Source: Piscicola geometra (lineage: Eukaryota; Annelida; Clitellata; Hirudinida; Piscicolidae). Taken from it: a stretch of 64,000 bases of DNA. The notes below the pieces were generated by a model. The model did not search any database. It saw nothing but the letters and a program-made list of their open reading frames with translations, and had not been told where the DNA came from. The stretch is taken from the NCBI GenBank assembly GCA_943735955.1, contig OX030956.1:7481145-7545144 (forward strand), in the 5' to 3' direction. Of the stretch, positions 11,640 through 22,000 are shown piece by piece. Every line of letters begins with the position of its first letter. Position 1 is the stretch's first letter. The position numbers and the translations under genes are program-made.

Positions 11640-12811
11640 AGATGCTGAAGCACTCCAAATGTAAAGCTACATTACATTTAAGGCATTTCTTTTCCACTTT
11701 CTTTCCACATTACTTGCATCTTTTTTGGCCATCTTCAATTTTACCAATAAAATGATCTTTTCCATCGTATCGGACCTCTGCAACACGCTTTTAGCTAACT
11801 TCATGGATTTTTTTTTTCTTTTTTGATCTGTTTGAAACCATATGAAAAAATTATAAGTATTTCAGTATAACATGGAGTGTCTTTTGGTAAGCATTTTATT
11901 AGTTTAGATACCACTGATCCACCAAGTCCTAATTCGCTATTGAACTCTTCCGAGGCTCCTTGATACGGGTAACAGGTTACCCAATACCCAAGCCTATTAT
12001 TTAGACACCAAACTTTATATCCAAACCTTATGGGTTTTCCTCTGATAAACTGTTTTGATGAATGCCTTCCATAATATGGCACCATTGATTCCTCAATCGC
12101 CAAATGACATTCTTTGGGCCAAAATTTGAGAAATCTTTCATTCATAGCATCAAATAATGGACGCACTTTGGCCATCTTGTCTAACTTATTAATTTTCTTA
12201 TTGTCATTGCAATGCAAATATCTTAATAACTCTTCAAATCTGTTCACAGTCATAGCATTGCTTACAGCTAGATTGTGTACATCGTCGCTCTGTTCCCAGT
12301 ACATCCTGCGCTTTGCCAAAGGAACATAACCTGAAAGCATGAGTAAAGCCAGCACCACTCTATATTCATTTTCAGTAGCATTCAGCTGTTTTAGTTTTTG
12401 GCTGTCATATAAATTTGACATGTCTGTTATTAGCTTGATGACTGGTACATCCAAAAATAAATTAAACAATGTGAGAGGAAACATTTTTTCTAAAATTGGT
12501 TTGTCCTCGGAACTATTATCTGCCAATAATCCAATTTTTTTAGCTGGCCTTTTTACAGCAGTTTCTTTTCTACTTATAGTGGTTTTCTCTTCCCCGATTT
12601 TGGAAATTACTATTTCTGCTTCTGCATTTAGCTGGTTTCTTGAAAAATTATCTAGGGTACCTTCACCATCCTCGGGTTCACTATCCTCATCAGAGCAGTT
12701 TGGGTCAGTAGAAGGAATCATGACTATATCTGCTGAAAAGAAATCATTGTCATCTTCCAAAATACTAATGACTTCATGAAGAGCGAATCTGAAAATAATT
12801 GTTTTTACCAT
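11640..12811 (-). pseudogene. piggyBac (PGBD-like) transposase, internally deleted
   Basis: A 336-residue frame (12811-11801) has an acidic N-terminus, then the DDE_Tnp_1_7 core with NRFEELLRYLHCND, LAIEESMVPYYGR, KQFIRGKPIRFGYKVW and YWVTCYPYQG. The usual first catalytic Asp in the family motif (I-D-E-x-M-V-P) is Glu here. After LPKDTPCYTE the frame falls into unrelated residues and stops, so the later catalytic Asps are missing. The cysteine-rich C-terminal domain is still readable downstream (VRYDGKDHFIGKI, then CGKKVEKKCLKCNVALH, about 11640-11785) but carries an in-frame TAA. A 3'-core deletion plus a stop make it non-autonomous. Confidence 0.88.
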
Positions 12812-12826
12812 CTGTATTACTGCATA

Positions 12827-12846
12827 GTGTCCTTAAAAAAGGACAC
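12827..12846. repeat. Hairpin repeat copy 2, upstream of the transposase start
   Basis: GTGTCCTTAAAAAAGGACAC lies just upstream of the transposase ATG on the minus strand, preceded by TGCATA. With copy 1 it forms an inverted GGACACTATGCA pair that brackets the coding region. Confidence 0.75.
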
Positions 12847-13173
12847 TCAATAAAACACAGTTTTTGGAAATAATATTACATGTAAAATGAAATTTATTTT
12901 AAAATAAGATATAAGAATGAATAACAATGGAATAATATTATAAATCATAAATGGTAGACATTAAATAAAATTATAACTAACTTTTTTTCATGAGCCATGA
13001 CAAAAACACAAAAAATTTAGTTATCGCCTTGAAAAATCAGAATATCGAAACAATTTATCAATTTCAAATCACAAAAAATTTTTTTTTAAAGACTTCAGTT
13101 TATATAAGACAGGATTAGTTGCAAAGATAATAAATATAATCAAGATAACTATTATAAAAAAAACTTGTTATTG

Positions 13174-13192
13174 CTGTCCTTAAAAAAGGACA
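13174..13192. repeat. Hairpin repeat copy 3, subterminal at the right end
   Basis: TGTCCTTAAAAAAGGACA directly adjoins the right terminal repeat (TATGCGTTAATGGG). The left end of the element lacks this hairpin directly next to its terminal repeat. Confidence 0.75.
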
Positions 13193-14017
13193 GTATGCGT
13201 TAATGGGTTAATAAATGCTTTCAAACTTTTCATGCCATCAAAACAATCCGTTCCCATGGACTCTTTGGTGCCAAACTCTTTGACATCACTGAGTCCCTCA
13301 TCATCTCTCACCTTAAGTATGCAGCTCCTTCTTGGTCTGGTTTTGCTAATCAGCCTCACATTAAGCAACTCCAGTCCCTAATTAATAAACTCATAAGACT
13401 TAACTACCTTCCCTCTTTCTACCCACTTCTATGTTTACCACTTTAGACACCAAATTATTCTTTAAAATATCTAATAACTCTGACCACGTTCTTCACAATT
13501 TCTTACCCCCCCTTAAAAAATCTACTCATAACTTAATAATTTTAATATCCCTATATATACTACGCTTGAAAGTAAAACATTCCTCCCTCGTCTTCTTAAA
13601 TATCACATTCTATAGTTTACATTTATATTTATATTATCATCTCTGATTCTTATTACTTATTTATCTACTTAATTATTACCTATTCACCATATCCTTTGTC
13701 TTGTAGTATTTTTTAAAAAAAACCATTATCATTAGCATCAGTATCCTATAATTATCTACTATTATCTTATGCAACATGTAACATGGCCTGCGTCTGTCAA
13801 ACCGTGATTAATAAAGACAATATAAAAAAAATATGTTTTAAATATGTGAGTAAAACAACATTTAAAACTGTAAAAGTGAAAGAGAGACTTTTTGTTAGAG
13901 TTGATAAGCTATTTATCTTCGATAGCCTATCAGTATAAATCGGTTTGATATTGAAAATCTTAGAATTGTAGATGAACTTAAGCTAAAACAACACGGAAGC
14001 ATTCATTATTGCTTGAT

Positions 14018-14131
14018 GTGTGTGTGAGTGTGTGTATGAGTGAGTGTATGTGTGTGTGAGTTTCTGTTTGTGTGTATGAGTGAGTGTATGTGTGTGTCCG
14101 TTTGTGTGTATGAGTGTGTGTATGTATGCGT
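14018..14131. repeat. TG-rich microsatellite
   Basis: Interrupted (TG)n with TATGAGTGAG spacers. Confidence 0.85.
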
Positions 14132-17100
14132 CCTCGTGTGATTACAAAAACATTCTAATTTTAAAGTTAATCCCTTAATGTTAAAATATTTTTATGAAGG
14201 CTTAATGCCTTTTGTAAGAATGTAAGCATCCAGTAAACAGCAATAGCCTTCAAATGCTCTATTATATATAATTGCCTATTTATAATAATTTTAATTTTTG
14301 TTACTTTATTTCTTTATATTCATTATTTAGGTAAATTCCAAGAATAATTTCCTACTATAAGAGTAAATGCACTAGTCTTTCAATGCAAAATATATAAATG
14401 ATAGCTTTTCGTCCATAATTTAGAGGCTATAACACGGTTCTAACGATCTATTTGTAACCATGTCTTGGTTTAAAGCGAATAACTACCGTAAAAAACGAAT
14501 ATATTCACACACTTTTGAATAGTTTTTTTTCTCCTAAAATGTAAAAAAATCATTCAAAAAAATTCTAAATTTATAAGTATTGCATTTTTGTGCTCATTAG
14601 TTTTTCTCTGCTTAACATTGCTATTTCGTAACATAAATAATTGAAAACAGTTTTTGACAGTATAACATTTTTTATTTTAATAAATTTGATTTTTTTCCGA
14701 TTTTTATTTTTTTAAAGTATATTATTTAAATCAATAAACAATGTTCAATATTTTTGTAATACACTTGCTTTTTTTGGAATATGATTTTTTACGTTTTTTG
14801 TTTTGTTTTTTTACGTTAGTTTTTTTTTCGCTGTAAATATTTGTTTAAAATTTTTTTTTTTCAAGACAATGTCTTATGATAAGCCCAATAATATTTTAAA
14901 TAATATCCTTTAAAATATGCCCAATAGGAGTAATACTATTAAAATTTTAATACGAATATTTAATGTCTTAAAAATGTTGTAAACAACTTTACTATATCAT
15001 TTTGCATAATTTTATACCACCGTTTTAATATTCTTTCCCATTTTCCGAAATCGAAAAGGAGCTTTCAAACTTAAATTTAAATATATTTTTATATAAAAAA
15101 GTCAATTTTAACATGAAAGTTTCCATAATTATATCTTCTAATGATTAATATTAAATTTAATAATACCTTCATTAATGAAAATAGAAAAAGTAATATTTTT
15201 TATTCTACTTTGTTTCATTGTTATTTATGCTAGTGCTAGCTTGATTTTTAACCCAGCAGATCAAACATTAGAAAATCTTGATTAAATTCTTTGAACTCCT
15301 ACTGATTCACATGTTCAAGAATGCCTTCGTTTACACATATATTTTTCGAATTATTGTATGAAAATAAAGTCTTTTTTAATTTTATTTTGTTTTGGGTTTT
15401 AAAAAATGGTTTTATTTATAGTTTTTGGATCTTCTAAACTTTTAGAATAAAAGACATTTAAATTATAATAACTACATGAGAGTTCATTTTTAACATATTT
15501 TTAATAATGAAGATAAAAATTTTACAATAGAATTGAAGGTATTAATGCAAAGTTATTCTTAGTAACTTCTGCATGGAAAACTATTGTACATGCAATTGTA
15601 TTTTTGTAATGTCTACTTGCATTTATACAGTTGGCTGGAGTAATTTAATGATTTTGCTCAAAATTATATTTAATATTGCATAATAATTGTAATATTAATA
15701 TTTTTATTTTGATAAATGTATTGGTTTTTAAAATGTAGTAGATTTGTGACATATGCAGACTAAGATTTTGAAATAATAGTGTAATATTAATGATTTTTTT
15801 AAAAAAATTATGAAAATCTATACATTTATTTGTTTTCAACTTAATAGCGTTAATAACTATTTATTTTTAATTATTTATGGTAATTAATTGGTATTATTTT
15901 CACTTTTGTAACTATGCTTCCAGTGAAATAATTCACCAACCTCCATCTATAGATCTAAAATCCTTTCCTTTATTAATCCGTTGAGAGTACTTGAGAGATT
16001 TGGCATTCGGACCCTCATCTAAATCAAAATCATCCTCTCCCGAGTTAAATCCACTCTTCCGCTCCGAAGTCGTGGTCAAAACTTCACGATGTACTTTAAA
16101 CATTTAAGCTTTGTTTTTAAAAGCAATTCGAATTTTTAATTATTTTTTGTATTCGAATTGCTTTTAAAAAAGGGATTTAAATTTTAAAGGGAGACGGGAT
16201 ATCTTGGCAACGTACTCTCCTGTAGTTAAAAAGGAATGTAAGTGGAAAATTAATTTTATTTTATAAACCATACTTTTGTTTTTAAACAAATAGGAAAGAT
16301 TTTAATGCAAAACAATGATTACCTTTGAGTAATTTCTCAGCTTGAATGCCTATCAACCCAACAACTAGCAGCTAGAATGTATATAAATATATGTAAAATG
16401 GATTCACTATTATACAGTTATAAAAAGCAAGCCAATCATCCTACAGCTTTTGATAAGTAACTGTTCTTTAAATATGCATTGATGTATAAGAAATATTCCT
16501 TTATAAGTTCATATAGTTTGTATACTTGATACATACCATTTCACAAGACTATTGCTCGAATGAATGTTGAAAAAGTTAAATATTTTTTGAAAATGAATGA
16601 AGGTTATTAGTTTATATGTCTTATACTGTTTTTACTTATTAAAAATCTTTCAACATAATAACCAAATGCTTTATCATAAAGTTTATGTTATCAATATAAA
16701 CAAAAAAATACAGTTTCTGATTCACTGCTTTAAGCTTAATCGTTTATTACACGTAAAAGAAAATTTGGTGGTTGTGAAAACTGATAATTAAACAAAATTG
16801 GAAAATTAGAGTATAATTTCCTTCACTTGCAAAGGATAACCTATTAAGAGGTCCCCCGCATGCCTCAACATTGTAGGGTCTTAGCAATAAGAAAAATGTA
16901 AAAGTTTGATTAAATTTTTCATATGTATTCGAATAGGTTCAAAAATGTGAATATATGGCAGCATTGTGTTGTTGGAATCAAAATATATGTTGTTTCAAAA
17001 AAGTTCGTTTCTTTTATTTTTCATATTTTTTATCCATAAAATCAAACCAGCGGTATAAATATGGATATTTAGTTTGATATTTTCATTAAGAATGCCATTG

Positions 17101-17200
17101 GTTCAAATGGATACATGCAAACATTGCGAATTTAAGGTTAATTACGCTTTTGAAGCGAAAATTATTTTTTCCTATTTAATACGCCAGCTCAAAACTTAAC

Positions 17201-18020
17201 ACCATGTATAAGGCGCACTTTTGACCTATAAAATTGACTTTTAAAAGCCTTGGAAATTTGCAGTGTAGAAAGACACGTTACCAGAAACTCACGCTTTTTA
17301 AACCAAATATTTTTTCAATGGAAGAATGAGAAAACATTTAAAACTATAACTTCCATTGAATAAATTGTTAAATACATGTTAAATGATTCGATTAAATATT
17401 ATTTATTTATTTACTTAATAGTTTACACCTTTTGTTACAATGTTACATTGTTACATAGCTTGAGAGCATAATCTTTAAATTAATAAAAAAAAATCCTTCA
17501 TAACTATAAACTATATTCAATATAAGTAGTCTATAGATAAAATATATAACTTTTTTGAAGAATGAATATAAAAAATAGTATACAAAATAACACGATAATA
17601 AGTTGTTTGCGAGACAAATATTTTAAAAAAGTTGAGATTATATTACTGACGAATCTTACAAAAGCAACACTTTAAAGCATTTTAATATTTTTTATTCACA
17701 AAAATTGTCGCTTTTAAAATTTTACTCAATTCACATCAGCTAGATAACTACTTAATGTTGTTAAGTATAATTAACTTTATAGCAAGTGAGCTGCTGGCAG
17801 TAAGTTTATGTTGGCGAGACTGCGTCTTCTGCACACTACCCAGAAATTGAAAAGCAGTTGCTCATTTATTTGATATCTTTATTTGAAAAAAATACTCTCC
17901 AATCACGAAAATATTATGAATTAATTTTTCAATTTTCTTAAAATGTTAAATTTGTATTTTTTGAATGTTCATTTCTGTATTTTGCAGTCAGATTCTGGGT
18001 GCGCCTTATACATAGGCGAC
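17201..18020. repeat. Inverted repeat pair, possible DNA-transposon remnant
   Basis: ATGTATAAGGCGC at 17204-17216 is exactly inverted at 18001-18013. The left copy continues the motif AACACCATGTATAAGG also seen at 34981 and 59901. The 800 bases between hold no coding trace, so this would be a non-autonomous copy or chance pairing of two fragments. Confidence 0.45.
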
Positions 18021-19020
18021 CCATACATTGTTCTTATTTGTAAACAAGATAATCTATGATTTTTTACTATCACAGTTTACTTAATATAATTATTTCAAAA
18101 TAATTTATTGATTAAGTAACAAATTGAGTCTTTATAGCAATAGGTTTATTTTAAGTATTAATTTGCGAATTATATTTTATCATTTTTAAATGAATTTAAA
18201 TATAAAATTTAGTTTCGGGTAACCAATAAATAAGGACAAACAAGGAAATATCTTATTTCATGATTCATATTTATTTCTTCTATTAAGCCACTCATCTCCA
18301 TCAAAATCACTCATCTTCATCAATCAAATATTTCGTTAATTCGTTTTAATAAGCTCCAAGTAACAATAATCTCACTTTCAAATGTGAACACTAGATGAAA
18401 AAATAAATAGTTGAATAAAAATTACAGTAAAAATAAAAAATATAAAAAAAGAAGCTTGAAAACAAGAATGAATAGTGGTAGCGAAAGGGAATTGGAGTAA
18501 AGTGGTCCGATAAATAGTTGATGCGTAATTCAAGCGAATACTTGAAGCAAACACACTTCTATGAAAAAATTTAAACGGTAAATCAATAAAATATTAAGCT
18601 CATAGTAATTTTAGTTATTACTACCTTCAGAATTCGCATATTTCATCAAGATTTACGAATTCGAGGTGTAAACACAATGCTTTTTCAAAATATAGTAATT
18701 ATTGTTTTCCAAAAACAGTTATGATATAGATTATAGTTGACTAACCTAAATAAAAAACAATGAAATTTATTTGAATTATGGTTCAAAAAGTTGGTGGTCA
18801 TGTTTCATAAACGAAGGCTTTATAGTTTAAAATATCATCTTATGAACGCATATGACAAATTCTTTTCATCAAAACGATACTTTGAGCTAAAATCACAGTA
18901 TGATCCTATAACTCTCAACGAGAAATAATTCATTCAAAAATTTAAAAAAAGAACTACTGCTACAAACAATAAAATGCATCATAAATGGAAATCAAAGTTA
19001 TTTCACTTTTGACCACATGC

Positions 19021-22000
19021 TTACTCAGCATAAGACATGAACCTTGCTCTGGACGCATATTGTTGTTTTCTTTTCAGCTCAGAGATGTCTGGAATGTCCG
19101 CATCATCCTTGACCCCTCGATCCACTTCATCGTATACCTGATCTTTCAATAAGACCATATTACCAATACTGCCCCTCAAACTGTTGCCACCAACAACAGC
19201 ATCTTCACCAATACTATTCTCTCCTCTCTTTCTTGCACTTCGTAAACCAACTTTTTTTCCATTATTTTTCAGACCATCGGCATTCTCGCCATTCTTGCCC
19301 CTGCACAAGGCATAAAAAGCCTTAATACTTCTGCCGCCCAGCACTTCTTGGAAAGACAAACACAAGTCGAGGACATAGTGCCAAATCGACGCTGGTTGTC
19401 GCTGTTCCAAAAATGCTACAAGACTGAAAGTTGGTCCCAGGTAGCTGATGACATTTTTGAGAATTTTGTCAGGAATGTACGGAAGAGGTTCTGGGCCTTG
19501 GTGGATATTGGTGTTATAGCCATTGAGCGAAAATATTTTGTAATTAATTCATTGGAAAAAAAGCATAATGAAAAATGTATCGCTATGTATATAAAGATTT
19601 TCTTTTAATATCTGAGACTGTAATTTTAAAAACTGAATACTTAATCCATCGAAAAAAATACTTAAAAAACACATTTAACTCACTGGCCGAGACCAAAGAA
19701 GGTATCAGACTTTCATAAGGAATACGTTTTCTTGAATTTCGAGAATTCTGATCAAATGCAATTTTTTTTAGTTCTTTTCTAAAGGTCATCAACTCTGACC
19801 TCGACTCTTCATCTACAAAATATGTCTCATCAATGTCGGTTAGAATGTTCTGTGAGAAGATTTCAAGGGCAACTTGAAATATGATACATTTTTCGATTTA
19901 TGAAATATATATGTTTTTAATCAATAGTTATCTAAATAAAAAAAATATTTGAATTTTTCTAAACTCCATTTACATTATCAGCGCGGTAATAGTTGAGGAT
20001 GAAGAGGAGGGAAGTGAAGTAGGAGTCGTAGGCCTGGTCTGGCAGTAGCTTCGAGAGGTAGCTTGAGTCAACCGAGATGGGTCGGTCTATGGGCCTTATC
20101 TGCATCATAGCTGGAATGTCTGGAACGAATCCGAAAATGTCCATAGCATCACTGCGGGTTGCAGAGTGCAGGCAAGTGGTGGTGAATATTATGGAAGCTA
20201 AGAGTTGAGACAATCCTTCTACGCTCTGTTTCTCAGGAGATTTGAGAGAATCCTTCACTGGAGAACTGATGAGAGAACTGTAATCATCCAAATTGGGGTA
20301 AGAAACCTTAGGAGAAATGTGAGTCTCAAAAATGGAATTTTTGTTGTAAGCGTTCAGTTTTTTGAAGGTTTCTTCGCTGAACGGAGTGAAGTTAATTTCA
20401 TCGTACAAAGCGGATGAAGTCTTAGCGATGTCAGGGATCTTTTGAAGCAGTGGATGACCATTATCGCCCTCATCGACCGATTGAATGTATGACGGGGGAG
20501 AGAGATTCTGAAGCGGAAAATTGGTGGGGGACGTAGGTGAATGGCTGAATAAATTAGGAAAACTAGGCAATGGTTGTCTGTTTCTGGGAAGAATTGGGTT
20601 TATACCATCCAGCTCGCTTTTGGCTGGGGCTGAAGGCTGAGCGGGTTGCGAGTAGTTGTTATCATTATCGCTAAAGAAATCAAAACGGTTTCCAGGAAAT
20701 CCGTTTTTTTCGAGTTCGTTGAACCATTCTTTGAGTTCAGAGTCTTCTAGAAGATCCTTTTCCCCTCCAGGGTAGTGGAACTTCAAAAGATTGGTGCAAC
20801 AACTGTGTGAAAAAAAATAACAGAAAGTAGAAAAATTGATTTTAGTTTTTTTGTATAGTTTAATTGTAAGTCTTATCGTAGATGCACTTTAAAGTTTTCA
20901 TGATCAGTTAATCGCTGTTACCAACGACAATGTTTCGAGTTTTAAGCACACAGACGTAACTTAAAACAACATAATTATTATCCATGTCGCCGTCATTATC
21001 ATTCTCACTTTAGTATACATTTGAAGAGTCTTATAGAGTCGTCCCTGTAGAAATAGTTGGGCAGACCTTCCATCACACCTCTGCTTTCTAACTCTCTATT
21101 TTGTGATTAATAAATAAATTACATTTAAAAAACTTATAATTTGATAATAATTATTTACAATTTAAAGTTGTAGAATTATTATTTTTGAGAAATAAATAAT
21201 AGAATATATATAGGATATATTATATAGTAAATTATTTAAATCAAAACAAATAATCATTACTAGCCTGATCGGATTGAGAAGCTTGAAGGAGAATCTGGAA
21301 TAGTACTTTTGCATTAGTTGCGTGAAACCTTTGACACCGAGCGAGGTGAATGTATCGATGGGACCTTTCTCGCATAAGAGATGTTGTCGCAGCATGGTGT
21401 TTGAGAGGAGAAGGTTTCTGGTTAGGGTTAGGTTAGGGTTGGTAGTGGTGGCTGGTAGACTGGGTGTTTTTGTGGTTGGTTGAGTAGTTATTTAATTTTT
21501 TAGTCGGTTAGTGAAGTTGACTGGCTAATAGCCAGTGGCTGTGTACATTTAAATTCTTAATCGACGATTGTTTAAAGTAGTTAACTAGAAAGTCTGTTGA
21601 TAATATATTAAGTATACAAAAAATAAAATGTTATCAATCAACAAAAATTTGAACCACTTGTTTCTTTAAAAGTGATTATACTCACAAATTTAAAAACCAA
21701 AAATCTTTGCATCACAATACCTGAAGTAGGGAAGTAATATCTTGCAAACAGGATGACAAGGCGGTAGATGTCGCATGGTGGTGATGAGAAACGGTTCCAT
21801 CAGAAATTGCGTGGTGAAAAGGTGGGAAATGGCAAACTGATAGTTGAAGTCACTGCATCGAACCCAACTGTGGTAGTTAATGGAGGTGTAGTGAAAGTAG
21901 TTTGATATTTAGTGGTAGTCATGTGAATGGATTGCTTAAAAAACGATACGCAAAAGGTTTAGAAAAAAAAGTTGAAGATATATTTTTAAAGAGCTACACT

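Larger units (their letters stand above)
11450..13211 (-). mobile_element. piggyBac-type DNA transposon with TTAA duplication, inside the LINE
   Basis: The element is 11454-13207 (1754 bp). TTAA duplications lie at 11450-11453 and 13208-13211. Terminal inverted repeats are CCCATTAACGCATGA on the left and, inverted, CCCATTAACGCATA on the right. The encoded protein runs on the minus strand. TTAA targeting, CCC- ends and a PGBD-type transposase agree. It disrupts the LINE reverse transcriptase, so it is the younger insertion. Confidence 0.93.
10388..13520 (+). pseudogene. LINE reverse transcriptase pseudogene
   Basis: The first block runs 10388-11060 and ends at a stop. The next block (about 11062-11449) is in another frame, so a frameshift lies near 11000-11060. 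The third block (13212-13440) is exactly in frame with the second once the TTAA-flanked element is removed. A further shift near 13430-13440 precedes the C-terminal LFFKISNNSDHVLHNFLPP segment. The FADD catalytic motif is intact, but the frame is broken at least twice besides the insertion, so the copy is dead. Confidence 0.8.
10388..13830 (+). mobile_element. 5'-truncated non-LTR retrotransposon (CR1/jockey-like LINE), split by a DNA transposon
   Basis: Contains reverse transcriptase blocks in order: SDGLPQWYLQL, DFRPISVTPILSRLLEKII, DQFAFRPSGSP, LIALDFTKAFDVLDH, VQGSVLGP, the catalytic KFADDTYLI, LTILGITFTDTLNISPHI, and after the insertion LKYAAPSWSGFANQ and HVLHNFLPPL. No endonuclease domain is visible, so the 5' end is truncated, as is usual for LINEs. 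The 3' end is put near 13830 where AATAAAGACAAT runs into an A-rich stretch. Superfamily is a guess from the LGITF/SGF style motifs. Confidence 0.82.
13831..19020. other. Long AT-rich non-coding stretch
   Basis: Between the LINE and the fusion gene. Apart from a TG microsatellite (14018-14131) and an inverted repeat pair (17204-18013) I see no exon or RNA gene. It probably holds KANK 5' intron or intergenic DNA and the 3' UTR of the fusion gene. Confidence 0.5.

Noticed and set aside
12114..12779. Plus-strand frames opposite the transposase
   Set aside because: Shadows of the piggyBac transposase frame on the minus strand.
21259..21264. GT donor (GTAATG) for the lipoxygenase exon at 21417
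   Set aside because: It gives phase 0, which does not fit the next exon or the family alignment; the GC donor four bases earlier does.
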